A stretch of 64,000 nt of DNA from Rheinheimera lutimaris (lineage in GTDB: Bacteria; Pseudomonadota; Gammaproteobacteria; Enterobacterales; Alteromonadaceae): NCBI RefSeq assembly GCF_013283795.1, contig NZ_JABSOD010000006.1, positions 1-64,000 on the forward strand, written 5' to 3'. Shown piece by piece: positions 8,217 to 16,305 of this stretch (positions are counted from its first letter, which is position 1; each line of letters starts with the position of its first letter). Below the pieces are notes generated by a model. It saw only the letters and a program-made list of their open reading frames with translations. It did no database searches and was not told the origin of the DNA. A program made the position numbers and the translations under genes.

Positions 8217-9485
8217 ATGCAATTTTCATCTTTAGATTTGGCACCAGACTTACAACGCGCGCTGGTTGCATGTGGCTACAGTGAAATGACCCCGGTACAG
8301 CAGCAGGCCATAGTGCCGGCGCGACGCGGCAAAGATTTACAGGTCACGGCGCAAACCGGTACCGGTAAAACCGCTGCTTTTGCCATTCCGCTGTTACAGC
8401 GCATGTTAGACAAGCCTAAAGCTACTGCCGAGCGTCGGCCACGGGCGTTGATCCTGACGCCAACCCGCGAACTGGCCGAGCAGTTAGCTGATGCGATAAC
8501 GGCTTATGCACAGTTTTTACCCCTGAGCGTTACAGCGCTGTACGGTGGGGTAAAAATGGGCGGCCAGGCCAATAAACTGATTGCCGGCGTCGATATGGTT
8601 ATCAGCACGCCCGGCCGCTTGCTGGAGCATATGGCACTGGGCAATGTGATATTAAGCGATGTGGAATTTGTGGTACTGGATGAAGCCGACCGTATGTTGG
8701 ATATGGGCTTTATTACCGATGTGATGAAGTTACTGCAAATGACCGCGACCACACGGCAAACCCTGCTGTTTTCTGCCACAACCTCTCCTGCGGTTAATGA
8801 GTTATCGCATAAAATTCTGCGTAATCATCAGCAAGTGCGGGTAACCAGAGTAAACAGCACCGCTGATACGGTAAACCATGTGGTGTATGCGGTAGAAGAA
8901 AGCCGCAAAATTGATTTATTTGAACAACTGTTGGCCGAGCATAACTGGTTTCAGGTGCTGGTGTTTACCAGTACCAAAGAGCAGGCAGATCAACTGTTAG
9001 CCGGCTTACAAAAGCGCAAAATTGACGCGGCAGTATGCCATGCCGATAAAAGCCAGGGCGCACGCCGCCGTGCTATCGCTGAGTTTAAATCGGCAAAATT
9101 ACAGGTACTTATTGCTACCGAAGTAGCCGCCCGTGGTTTGGATATTCAGGGGTTGGATTACGTGGTTAACTTTAATCTGCCGTATTTACCGGAAGATTAC
9201 GTGCACCGTATCGGTCGTACCGGCCGCGCCGGCGCCAGCGGTAACGCTATTTCCTTTGTCAGCCGTGAAGATGAGCAAACCTTAGAGCGTATTCAAAAAC
9301 TGATTGGCAGCGATATCAAACGCATTGTTAAGCCGGGCTTTGAAGTCAGTAATCGCGGTTCGCTGTTAAAGAGTATTTCGCGCAAAGTGTTGTCAGGTCG
9401 CTCTAACAAAGCCAGCGAAACCGTAATAGAGCTGCAGGGCAACGCCAGTGCCAAGCCAAAGGCTAAACCACGTCGCAAGGGCTGA
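8217..9485 (+). CDS. DEAD-box RNA helicase, RhlE-like
   Basis: A 422-residue ATP-dependent RNA helicase core. Motifs in order: Q motif (SEMTPVQQQAI), I AQTGTGKT, Ia PTRELAEQ, Ib TPGRLLEH, II DEAD, III SAT, IV VLVFTSTK, V ARGLDIQGLDYV, VI HRIGRTGRAG. The tail is short and basic (SAKPKAKPRRKG), as in RhlE-type helicases involved in ribosome assembly and RNA decay, often induced by cold. AGAGGAA precedes the ATG. A truncated acetyltransferase frame starts right at its stop codon, indicating an old deletion or recombination at this end. Confidence 0.93.
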   Translation: MQFSSLDLAPDLQRALVACGYSEMTPVQQQAIVPARRGKDLQVTAQTGTGKTAAFAIPLLQRMLDKPKATAERRPRALILTPTRELAEQLADAITAYAQFLPLSVTALYGGVKMGGQANKLIAGVDMVISTPGRLLEHMALGNVILSDVEFVVLDEADRMLDMGFITDVMKLLQMTATTRQTLLFSATTSPAVNELSHKILRNHQQVRVTRVNSTADTVNHVVYAVEESRKIDLFEQLLAEHNWFQVLVFTSTKEQADQLLAGLQKRKIDAAVCHADKSQGARRRAIAEFKSAKLQVLIATEVAARGLDIQGLDYVVNFNLPYLPEDYVHRIGRTGRAGASGNAISFVSREDEQTLERIQKLIGSDIKRIVKPGFEVSNRGSLLKSISRKVLSGRSNKASETVIELQGNASAKPKAKPRRKG

Positions 9486-9487
9486 TA

Positions 9488-9664
9488 GATTGGGCCGGCA
9501 CCACGCATAACATTAAGTGCCACCGGGCTGTGGCTGAAGGCAATGCCGCATCGGAAAAGGTGTTAAGCAAATGCGGCTTTGCTTTACAGCATATTGCCGC
9601 CAATGCGCATTGCATCAGCGGCAAGTACTTCGCGGACAGTATATATCTGCTTGACACATTCTAA
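9488..9664 (+). pseudogene. GNAT acetyltransferase C-terminal remnant
   Basis: An open frame with no start codon begins immediately after the helicase stop and ends at TAA 9664. It reads ...VAEGNAASEKVLSKCGFALQHIAANAHCISGKYFADSIYLL. The segment E-x-N-x-A-S-x-x-V-L-x-K-C-G-F is the C-terminal acetyl-CoA/fold signature of RimJ/RimL-type N-acetyltransferases, and the ending KY.AD.IYLL also fits. The first two thirds of the domain are absent. This is a 5'-truncated relic, apparently cut off where the helicase gene now ends. Confidence 0.7.
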
Positions 9665-9690
9665 AATGCAATTGCCTTATTAAATCTGAT

Positions 9691-9718
9691 TTGACACTAT
9701 GCGCTGTTTCACTAAGAT
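9691..9718 (+). promoter_or_regulatory. Promoter of the DUF4160/DUF2442 pair
   Basis: A perfect TTGACA (9691-9696) and TAAGAT (9713-9718) are separated by 16 bases, 26 bases before the DUF4160 start codon. A consensus-quality promoter directly ahead of a two-gene unit suggests strong or autoregulated expression. Confidence 0.6.
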
Positions 9719-9744
9719 GAAACTACATTCTTAAGGATACGCTA

Positions 9745-10002
9745 ATGCCGGTGATAAGCAGGTTTTACGGGATTTTGATCGCCATGTATTTTAACGATCA
9801 TAACCCACCGCATTTCCATGCTAAATACTCTGGTTATGAAGCACTGTTTTCATTTGATGGAACCATGCTGGAAGGCGAGTTACCCAAAAGAGCTGCTGCG
9901 TTTGTACAGGAATGGATTACATTGCATCAGGTTGAATTAGAACAAAACTGGCTCCGCGCCAGAGCTGGTGAACCGCTTAATTACATAGCACCATTGGAGT
10001 AA
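9745..10002 (+). CDS. DUF4160 domain protein
   Basis: An 85-residue protein starting MPVISRFYGILIAMYFNDHNPPHFHAKYSGYEA. The F-x-D-H-N-P-P-H-F-H-A segment defines DUF4160, and its histidine cluster could bind metal or form an active site. The C-terminus is helical (ALVQEWI-type). It is followed after three bases by a DUF2442 gene. The DUF4160-DUF2442 pairing is common across bacteria and has been suggested to act as a toxin-antitoxin-like module, but no activity is visible in the sequence itself. It has its own strong promoter. Confidence 0.85.
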   Translation: MPVISRFYGILIAMYFNDHNPPHFHAKYSGYEALFSFDGTMLEGELPKRAAAFVQEWITLHQVELEQNWLRARAGEPLNYIAPLE

Positions 10003-10005
10003 TTT

Positions 10006-10257
10006 ATGTTGCATATTAAAGCTGCGAAATACGTAACTGATTACATTATCTGGGTAGCGTTTGATGACGGGACTTCAGGCGAGGTGAATTTGGATGGCGT
10101 GTTAAGGGGACCGGTGTTTGAACCACTAAAAGACATCGCGATATTCCGAAAAATTGCTGTTGATCCTGAGTTGGAAACCGTTGTCTGGCCTAATGGCGCC
10201 GATTTAGCTCCTGAGTTTCTCAAACAATTACACCTGAAACAAATGCAGCCAGCGTAA
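10006..10257 (+). CDS. DUF2442 domain protein
   Basis: An 83-residue protein starting MLHIKAAKYVTDYIIWVAFDDGTSGEVNLD and ending in VVWPNGADLAPEFLK, the conserved DUF2442 motif (W-x-N-G-x-D-x-x-P-E-x-L). It is translationally close-coupled to DUF4160 (three bases between stop and start). In paired loci this is usually the second gene and is the putative partner or antitoxin; that role is inferred. A GC-rich hairpin without a T-run (AGCCAGCG/CGCTGGCT, 10247-10267) overlaps its stop and separates it from the convergent PAP2 gene. Confidence 0.88.
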   Translation: MLHIKAAKYVTDYIIWVAFDDGTSGEVNLDGVLRGPVFEPLKDIAIFRKIAVDPELETVVWPNGADLAPEFLKQLHLKQMQPA

Positions 10258-10301
10258 AACGCTGGCTAACCTAACTGCAACTCTTCGACAGTCTTTCGTC
10301 G

Positions 10302-10838
10302 TTACCACGTCGCACTTAACTGCAAACCCACACCATTTAAACCTGCGGTTGGTGTAACCTGTACACCATAAAACGGCTCGGCAAAATAATAGCTGGCAGC
10401 GATGCCGATTAACGCGCCGGCCAGTACGTCGCGACTATCGTGATGATCATTGTTTACCCGGCTGTAACCGACATAGCTTGCCAGTGCATAGGCCGGTGCA
10501 CCGTATTGCCAACCGTAACGGCGTTGTAAAAACGCCGCGCCCTGAAATGCCATGGAGGTATGGCCGGAGGGGAAGGCGTCGTTGTCTGAGCCATCAGGGC
10601 GGTTTTTGTGAATGGCGGTTTTCAGCGCCAGAGTTGTAGCTACAGTGGCGGCAAAGCTGTAGTAAAATTGCTTGCTGCCCTCAGTGTCGTCCAAATACTG
10701 TGTCATGCCCCAGGCTGCGGCTGGCAGGGCAACACGCAGCACGTCAGCTGCAGTGTCTTCTGTATTGGCGCAGGCCTGATGCAGCGGTAACAGCCATAGC
10801 AGTATAGCTGCGGCCAGAGGGTAAACAGGTTTAGTCAT
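10302..10838 (-). CDS. PAP2-superfamily phosphatase, exported
   Basis: A 178-residue protein. The signal peptide is about residues 1-24 (AAAILLWLLPLHQACA). The three phosphatase motifs are complete: KTAIHKNRP (C1), FPSGHTS (C2, with the general-acid His) and SRVNNDHHDSRDV (C3, SR-x5-H-x3-D with the nucleophilic His). It probably removes phosphate from a lipid phosphate such as phosphatidic acid or undecaprenyl pyrophosphate at the periplasmic side. The helices are short and the C-terminus ends in a beta-like GVQVTPTAGLNGVGLQLSATW. It follows the J-domain operon by 37 bases and could be its last, or an independent, gene. Confidence 0.88.
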   Translation of the reverse strand: MTKPVYPLAAAILLWLLPLHQACANTEDTAADVLRVALPAAAWGMTQYLDDTEGSKQFYYSFAATVATTLALKTAIHKNRPDGSDNDAFPSGHTSMAFQGAAFLQRRYGWQYGAPAYALASYVGYSRVNNDHHDSRDVLAGALIGIAASYYFAEPFYGVQVTPTAGLNGVGLQLSATW

Positions 10839-10875
10839 TAGATGTCCATTAATCGTTGTTACTTACTGTTCCGGC

Positions 10876-11769
10876 TTATAGTTCAAGATACTGCGGCCAG
10901 CCCAGCAGTGGGTTGGTTAAGCCTTGTTTACCTTCGAAGGCGTCGAGCTTTTCCGGTGAAGCATCTTGTGTTGCCAGTGCCTGGTAGTCTTTGGCAAACG
11001 CTAAGGTACGCGACAGCGCCGGAATAAAATGCTGGCCTAAATCGTTACGGATAGCATCGGCATTGGCCTCAGGCAATTCTGCCAGAGTGGCTTCGGTTTG
11101 CAGTTGGAAAAAGGTGTCGCTAAACCAGTGCGGTTGCAGAGCTATAGTACGGATGCGCTTTTTTAAATCCTGGCGTACTTTATCGCCGCCGGTAAGCGCG
11201 CGGTAAAACACTACTTCGGCTAACACTTCTTCCAGGCTGAAATGCTCAAACTCATCAAAGTGGCTGCGGGCGTAAAATTGCTGCTGCAGAAGCTGCATAG
11301 ACTGGCTGCGGCGGTGCTCCCTCAGTGCTTGTTGGTACTGTGCCCAACCGTGCCATTCTTCGGCGTCGGGCGGGCTGGCAATACTTTGCAGCAGTTGCTC
11401 TTCGACATCGCCGTATAATGAATTTTTACCGGTTTTTTTGCTGACAGTGCTTAGCATATTCCAGCCTTTTTGGAACGGCTTTACCACGCCTTCCGGCGCC
11501 AGCAGCAGGGTTAACGCACGATCGGGGTCGTTGTCGCTAAGCTCGAGTAAACCTAAACTTACCACGCCGATAATGTCGTATGCCGCTTGCTCCAACAGGT
11601 GCATTTTGTACTTGTTGTAAAACTTGTCGGCAAATTTCAGGCTCATCAGCACGGCTTTGCTTTTAATCTGTTGCAGCTCTGCCTGGCTGAGTTTGTCGTC
11701 GGCTTGCGCCTTAGTCAGCACCTGAGTTAAAAACGGGCCAAAGCTGCCATCGCGTAGCATTAACTGCAT
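10876..11769 (-). CDS. Uncharacterised protein, last gene of the J-domain operon
   Basis: A 297-residue soluble protein with no signal peptide or TM segment and no motif I recognise. It opens MQLMLRDGSFGPFLTQVLTKAQADDKLSQAELQQIKSKA and is almost wholly alpha-helical by composition. Q-rich helices lie in the middle (MQLLQQQFYARSHFDEFEHFSLEEVLAEVVFYRALTGGD). It starts 11 bases after the preceding gene and shares its transcript. By context it is probably a cytoplasmic partner in whatever complex the J-domain protein serves. No enzymatic residues stand out. Confidence 0.7.
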   Translation of the reverse strand: MQLMLRDGSFGPFLTQVLTKAQADDKLSQAELQQIKSKAVLMSLKFADKFYNKYKMHLLEQAAYDIIGVVSLGLLELSDNDPDRALTLLLAPEGVVKPFQKGWNMLSTVSKKTGKNSLYGDVEEQLLQSIASPPDAEEWHGWAQYQQALREHRRSQSMQLLQQQFYARSHFDEFEHFSLEEVLAEVVFYRALTGGDKVRQDLKKRIRTIALQPHWFSDTFFQLQTEATLAELPEANADAIRNDLGQHFIPALSRTLAFAKDYQALATQDASPEKLDAFEGKQGLTNPLLGWPQYLEL

Positions 11770-11780
11770 GTGGTTGTTCC

Positions 11781-12545
11781 TTAGTCGAGAAAGCTGAACA
11801 TATCGTCCACTTCGGCATATTCATCCGTGGCCTGGTTTTTCTCTTTGGCCTGCATCACCAGTTCGGTGGCAAATTTGCTTATTATGCCTTCCCAGCCGGA
11901 GTTTTCATTGCGAATAAGCGCTTTAATGGCTTGCTCTACTTGCGGCGTTAACTGGCGGATAAGTGCCAGCAGGCTGCGTGGGTCGTCAAAGCCCAGGCCA
12001 TGAGCATCTTCAGTAAGCTGGCGCTCGGTATAGGCCAGCGCTTCTTCCAGGTCCTCTTCCTCTTCGTGCAGGGTGTCGGCGTAGAAGTCTTCATCGGCAA
12101 ATTGTTCGCCGCGGTAAATTTCGATAAACGGAATAGACAAGTAAAACAGCCCGGCCGGGTCTTCTGCCACGCATTCTAAAATGGCGGCTTGTTTGTCTTC
12201 ACTGTCCTGGGTACGGATTAAATAGGTTAAAAAGTCGAAGGTATGTTGCTTAAGTTCTTCGGCGTTATTCTTAATTTTTTCTTCCCAGTACAACGGCTGC
12301 TGGCAGACGATATCGCGAATACGCTCGGGGCTCATCAGCTCCGAGATAATCGACGGGAAGGAAATATCATGTTCGCTGTTAATCTGGGTTAGCGTAACAA
12401 TATCTATTTGTTCAATCAATTCAACCAGTTGCTCATCACTCATGGTGTTGGCAATCAGCTCAAACTTTTTGCTGGCTTGCTTGGGTTCTACTACGGCCAG
12501 CTGTTTAATTTCGGCAACGGCTATCTCAATCAGATTAGTGCTCAT
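11781..12545 (-). CDS. Uncharacterised acidic helical protein in the J-domain operon
   Basis: A 254-residue cytoplasmic protein, strongly acidic (for example DTLHEEEEDLEEALAYTERQL around residues 150-170). It opens [24 protein letters not shown] and ends DEYAEVDDMFSFLD. Its start codon shares one base with the previous gene's stop (TAATG), indicating translational coupling. No recognised domain was found. Helical repeats and acidic patches suggest a protein-protein interaction scaffold; that is inference from composition. Confidence 0.7.
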   Translation of the reverse strand: MSTNLIEIAVAEIKQLAVVEPKQASKKFELIANTMSDEQLVELIEQIDIVTLTQINSEHDISFPSIISELMSPERIRDIVCQQPLYWEEKIKNNAEELKQHTFDFLTYLIRTQDSEDKQAAILECVAEDPAGLFYLSIPFIEIYRGEQFADEDFYADTLHEEEEDLEEALAYTERQLTEDAHGLGFDDPRSLLALIRQLTPQVEQAIKALIRNENSGWEGIISKFATELVMQAKEKNQATDEYAEVDDMFSFLD

Positions 12546-13129
12546 TACGGTTTTTCTCCGTTAAAACGAATATCGTCGTACTGGTTGTCGTAACCTTCTT
12601 CATCGCTGTCATCATCGCTGTCGTAGTCGTCGCTGGCATAATGTCCGCGGTCGCTGTCTGCATCGTCGTAACCGGCATCGTCGTAGGACGGGTCTTCGTT
12701 GTAGGTTTCGCTGCCGTTGCGGCGTTTTGCCACCAGTTTATCGCCGGCTTCAAGCATAAACAGTACGGCACAGGCTTCGATAAGCTGTGCTTCATTGTGG
12801 GCGCGAATAGCTTTTACCAGTTCAACATCGGCGTTATTAAACGCCACTGAGGTTTTAAATTGATCCCACGTCGGGGCGGTGGCACTGTTTAGCCATTGCT
12901 GCCATTGCAATTTTGCTGCCGGGGTGAACTTTACCCGACCGTATAACGCCATTGGCAGGTATTCCGGTACGGAGTCGAGCATATCCGGACTGGCCAGTAA
13001 AATGGCTTTCATTTTAGCGGTAAATTGCTCCAGCGCTTTGGGGGTGTCGGGGTCCATATAGGACTCGATATTTTCCAGTGCGTCGGTTTGCAGGGCACGA
13101 ATGCGTGCCATATTTAATTTGTTTGCCAT
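12545..13129 (-). CDS. Uncharacterised protein with acidic D/Y-rich tail in the J-domain operon
   Basis: A 194-residue protein in two parts. Residues about 1-138 are helical ([27 protein letters not shown]..., with repeated W/K-rich amphipathic segments). Residues about 139-194 are a low-complexity tail extremely rich in Asp, Ser and Tyr ([20 protein letters not shown]). Such tails are disordered and can mimic nucleic acid or act as client-binding regions. It starts 24 bases after the J-domain gene and is coupled to the next gene by TAATG. The function is unknown. Confidence 0.7.
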   Translation of the reverse strand: MANKLNMARIRALQTDALENIESYMDPDTPKALEQFTAKMKAILLASPDMLDSVPEYLPMALYGRVKFTPAAKLQWQQWLNSATAPTWDQFKTSVAFNNADVELVKAIRAHNEAQLIEACAVLFMLEAGDKLVAKRRNGSETYNEDPSYDDAGYDDADSDRGHYASDDYDSDDDSDEEGYDNQYDDIRFNGEKP

Positions 13130-13153
13130 AAGCTGTTGACGACCCTGATAGGT

Positions 13154-13438
13154 TTAAGAGTAGTACTGATCCCACAGTTCCTGCATAGCAGAAGCGGGGT
13201 CGGTAACAATGACATTGTTGAAATCTTTAATAAAAGCCGCTTTTTGTTTTGGATCGGACAACACCTCATAGGCCGCTTTTACCCGTTGCAACTGTACTGC
13301 AGCCTGGTCTTTTTCGTCGTCAGTCAGGCCGTGCAATTTGTCCGGATGATACTTATTGGCGAAGCGTTTATAGGCTTTTTTAATATCGTCATCGCTGGCA
13401 TTGGTTTTTACGCCAAGTACGCGAAAGTGGTTAATCAT
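13154..13438 (-). CDS. Stand-alone J-domain (DnaJ-like) co-chaperone
   Basis: A 94-residue protein that is essentially only a J domain. It has MINHFRVLGVKTNASDDDIKKAYKR (helices I-II), the HPD triad at residues 31-33 (YHPDKLHG) that stimulates Hsp70 ATPase, and helix III-IV ending in YEVLSDPKQKAAFIKDF. There is no G/F region, zinc finger or client-binding C-terminus, so specificity must come from partners. It is the first gene of a tight four-gene operon with three unrecognised proteins, which are its most likely partners or clients. Confidence 0.9.
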   Translation of the reverse strand: MINHFRVLGVKTNASDDDIKKAYKRFANKYHPDKLHGLTDDEKDQAAVQLQRVKAAYEVLSDPKQKAAFIKDFNNVIVTDPASAMQELWDQYYS

Positions 13439-13595
13439 AAGTCATCCCGTAAAAACAGTAATCCTGTGAAACAAAGCGGAATTGTGCCGGCCTGCTGCGC
13501 CGTTACGAGGGCGGCAAACAGCAGGCAATAATAGCAGATAGCGCACGGTACTTCACCAGGTAGTACACAGTACTTATCCGCTTGCTGAGTGATAC

Positions 13596-14702
13596 TTATT
13601 TCAGACCCTGAATAAACCAGCGCGGGTCTACCGGCAGGATAAACAGTAGCGGCGCAAACTTAGTAAAATGCGCGGCATTAGCCGGGCATTGAATATTGTC
13701 GGAGTAACGTTTTTTCCAGGCATCGTTAACTAAATATACCGTGTCACCGTGCACTGCCACACCTTCAATGGCGGTTTGTACCATGTGCTCATAGGCCGGG
13801 CAGTTACTGTCGGCCGGTGTGGGAGCATAGTAAGCCATTTGCTGCACAAAGGGCGCTTGTTGTTGGCTTAAATCAATGATCCACAGCTGGTCGTCATTGC
13901 GCGCCGCAGCCACCAAATAACCGGGGTGGCCCAGTTTTTTTGCGGCTAAGTAGTCCAGGCCGTTAATCGGGTGATCTTTATTATCCGGCACCGGCAACAT
14001 AAAGCCGCTGTCCTGTACCTTGACGTAGCCATCTTGCTGCCAAAACGTGTTGCTGTACGGCGTTTTAAAAATCATCGGCGCATTGGCGGCATTTTGCTCC
14101 AGCGCTAAATATAAGTTACCGGCATTATCAAAGGCTAAACCTTCAATGCCATCATTCGGTGCATTACCAACAGCGGCAGCTTTGGGGAACTGCACCGGCC
14201 GCACTGCGGTTATTTCAGCGCGGCTTAGCTTGCGGTCGGTTTCAATTTTAACCAGTAAGGTAGGAAAATCGGTAGAGTGGGTGGTGCCGTATTTTGCTTT
14301 GCAATCTGCAGTTAACTGCACAAAAGAGGAGTCTTCGGTAACGCTGATAAACACAGAATCGTCTGCTCTGTCCCATGCTAATGACTCAAAGTCAGGGTAC
14401 TTGCTGAACAGTTCGCCAAAGCAGCCATTTAATACCTGTGCTGACACCGTAACATTAAGCGGCTCAGCGATAAGCTGAGCGGTGTTCGGGTTTATCCGCA
14501 GCAATTTGTTGCGCATAGGCTCTGCGGCACTGTTATCCCCCAGGTGAATAAGCTCACCATGGCGCCAGGTGAAACCGGAGCTTTGCGGATCGGTTAAGGT
14601 ATGGCCTTGTCGATCGGTGATCCATTTTCCGGCAACCGGCTGGCTGGTGGCAAAAGTGCCGGTGGCGAACAATATACTGACTAAATACAGGCTGGCTTTC
14701 AT
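13596..14702 (-). CDS. Exported esterase-like/phytase-like beta-propeller protein
   Basis: A 368-residue protein with a Sec signal (MKASLYLVSILFATGTFATS). Three similar blade motifs occur: FESLAWDRADDSVFISVTEDSS, DGIEGLAFDNAGNLYLALEQN and TAIEGVAVHGDTVYLVND. This E(G/S)-L/V-A-x-D/H pattern is that of the 'esterase-like activity of phytase' and SdiA-regulated propeller families. It probably acts in the periplasm or outside the cell, but substrate and activity are not deducible. It is a single gene; the 157 bases toward the J-domain operon show no clear terminator. Confidence 0.65.
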   Translation of the reverse strand: MKASLYLVSILFATGTFATSQPVAGKWITDRQGHTLTDPQSSGFTWRHGELIHLGDNSAAEPMRNKLLRINPNTAQLIAEPLNVTVSAQVLNGCFGELFSKYPDFESLAWDRADDSVFISVTEDSSFVQLTADCKAKYGTTHSTDFPTLLVKIETDRKLSRAEITAVRPVQFPKAAAVGNAPNDGIEGLAFDNAGNLYLALEQNAANAPMIFKTPYSNTFWQQDGYVKVQDSGFMLPVPDNKDHPINGLDYLAAKKLGHPGYLVAAARNDDQLWIIDLSQQQAPFVQQMAYYAPTPADSNCPAYEHMVQTAIEGVAVHGDTVYLVNDAWKKRYSDNIQCPANAAHFTKFAPLLFILPVDPRWFIQGLK

Positions 14703-14782
14703 AGATATGCTTCATCACTTGTAGTTAAGGCTATTTTGCCAGCCGCAGGTGACAAATTAAAGCCTGATCGGTTTTGCACCGG

Positions 14783-15520
14783 TTATGGCAGGTTTAATTG
14801 CCGTCCACCATCCAGGCCAATAACTTTGCCGGTTATATAGCGGCTGTTAAGCAGATACATTACCGTGCTGCTTAGCTCTGCGGCGCCGGGTTCAACCTGC
14901 AATAAAGACTTTTGTAAGGCTTTTGCACGGTAGCTGGCGTCATCGTGGTCATTAAACATCAGCAGCGCCGGGGCAATCGCATTTACCTTAACGTTGGGTG
15001 CCAGCGCGCGGGCAAAGCTGTAGGTTAAATTTTCCAGCGCGGCTTTAGAGGCGGCATACGCCATATGCTTGCTGCTGCCAACGCTAGCGACAAAATCGGT
15101 TAAATGAATAATGTCGGTTACGCCGTTATGCGCTTGCAATAAAGCTGTAAAGGCGCGGTTGAGCAAATAGGGTGCTCTGGCATGTACCGCTTGCATAGCA
15201 TCGTACACCGCTGCATCTGCCGCAAGTGCATCTGTGCCGGCGTCGTTGAACGGTGCATCTTTTTTCCAGTCGGAGGCATTGTGGATCAATGCTCTTAAAC
15301 TGCGGTGTTGTTGTTTGACCTGTGTAATAAAACCTGCCAATTGGGCCGGATCTGTTACATCCAACTGTATACAGTGCACACCGGCATCTCTGAGTTGTTG
15401 CAGGCCGGGCTTTTCACTACGGTAGGTGGCAATAACCTGAAACCCGGCATGTTGTAATGTCAGGGCGCAATGCAACCCCAGGCGCTGCGCTGCGCCGGTA
15501 ATAATAATGTTGTTTTCCAT
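14783..15520 (-). CDS. folM: Dihydromonapterin reductase
   Basis: A 245-residue short-chain dehydrogenase. The nucleotide loop is TGAAQRLG rather than the usual TGxxxGxG, the TGxxxRxG variant of FolM and trypanosomatid PTR1. Catalytic residues fit: Asp142 (HLTDF) in place of Ser, Tyr155 and Lys159 (YAASK). It reduces dihydromonapterin and dihydrofolate with NADPH in the cytoplasm. ATG 15520 is preferred; an in-frame TTG three bases upstream is closer to the AGGA but less likely. It is divergent from the HiPIP gene. Confidence 0.85.
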   Translation of the reverse strand: MENNIIITGAAQRLGLHCALTLQHAGFQVIATYRSEKPGLQQLRDAGVHCIQLDVTDPAQLAGFITQVKQQHRSLRALIHNASDWKKDAPFNDAGTDALAADAAVYDAMQAVHARAPYLLNRAFTALLQAHNGVTDIIHLTDFVASVGSSKHMAYAASKAALENLTYSFARALAPNVKVNAIAPALLMFNDHDDASYRAKALQKSLLQVEPGAAELSSTVMYLLNSRYITGKVIGLDGGRQLNLP

Positions 15521-15723
15521 CAAAGAAGTTCCTGATACGGGCTGCTAAGCTTACAGCTGTAACTGTTACGTGACATCAGTGCTTTGGTTTGGTTTTTTCT
15601 GTTGCAATATGAACTAAACCAGCAGGAACTGACAGCAGTAACACTACTGCAGGCAAATAAAAACAATATGCAATGCAACGATGTGTAACGACAAAACCGC
15701 AATATAAAACCAGAGGAAAAATT

Positions 15724-16014
15724 ATGACAACCAGCAGAAGACGTTTTTTAAAACTATCGGCCGGTGGCGTAGTAGGGTTAAGCATGGGGGGGATCAGCTT
15801 AAAGGCCTTTGCTAACGAGCAACTGGACCCGGAAAACCCGCAAGCCAAGGCACTGCAATATGTGCATAAGTCGGCCAAAGAGGGCCAAATGTGTGGTAAT
15901 TGCGCACTGATCCAGGGCGCTGATGGCGAAGCCTGGCGGCCATGCGGTATTTTCCCGGGTAAATTGGTGAACAGCGAAGGTTGGTGTGCAGCCTGGGCGA
16001 AAAAACCGGGCTAA
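15724..16014 (+). CDS. High-potential iron-sulfur protein (HiPIP)
   Basis: A 96-residue protein with a twin-arginine signal (SRRRFLKLSAGGVVGLSMGG). The mature domain has the four [4Fe-4S] ligands Cys57, Cys60, Cys74 and Cys88 in the HiPIP spacing C-x2-C-x13-C-x13-C, and ends with the typical GWCAAW. It is a soluble periplasmic one-electron carrier, usually serving cytochrome oxidases or photosynthetic/denitrifying chains. The start is chosen at 15724 because AGAGGAAAA precedes it; the frame is open further upstream. The electron partner is not encoded nearby. Confidence 0.93.
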   Translation: MTTSRRRFLKLSAGGVVGLSMGGISLKAFANEQLDPENPQAKALQYVHKSAKEGQMCGNCALIQGADGEAWRPCGIFPGKLVNSEGWCAAWAKKPG

Positions 16015-16034
16015 GGCTGGCAACCAAGCGCTGT

Positions 16035-16208
16035 CTATAACAGCGCTTTGCCCTGTGGCGTTTTTAAGAACTTAAACCAAAAGCAGCCTTCGAAAAACAC
16101 ACCTGCTACTACCAGCACGCCCGAGCTAATGCTAAAGCCGAGAAAGTAACAAATTAATGCTGCAACTAACAGCAGACTTAAGGTGCCCCATCTGACAGTG
16201 TTACTCAT
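16035..16208 (-). CDS. Small two-helix membrane protein
   Basis: A 57-residue protein: MSNTVRWGTLSLLLVAALIC..., two transmembrane helices (about 9-27 and 30-48) and a basic tail FWFKFLKTPQGKALL. AAGGAGT six bases before the ATG at 16208 supports this start over a frame opening at 16226. The family is not recognised. It sits convergent with the HiPIP gene and 97 bases downstream of sdaA in the same direction, without a clear terminator between them. Confidence 0.7.
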   Translation of the reverse strand: MSNTVRWGTLSLLLVAALICYFLGFSISSGVLVVAGVFFEGCFWFKFLKTPQGKALL

Positions 16209-16305
16209 GCCAATACTCCTTATCACAGATAGGCTTAGTCTGGTTGTCTCAGGTTATTATTTCAACCTTGTCGCCAACTTAAGTTGTAAGCAAGTTTAAC
16301 CGCGC

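Noticed and set aside
12535-12795. Threonine-rich minus-strand open frame
   Set aside because: It is an out-of-frame reading of the Asp/Ser-rich tail codons of the gene at 12545-13129.
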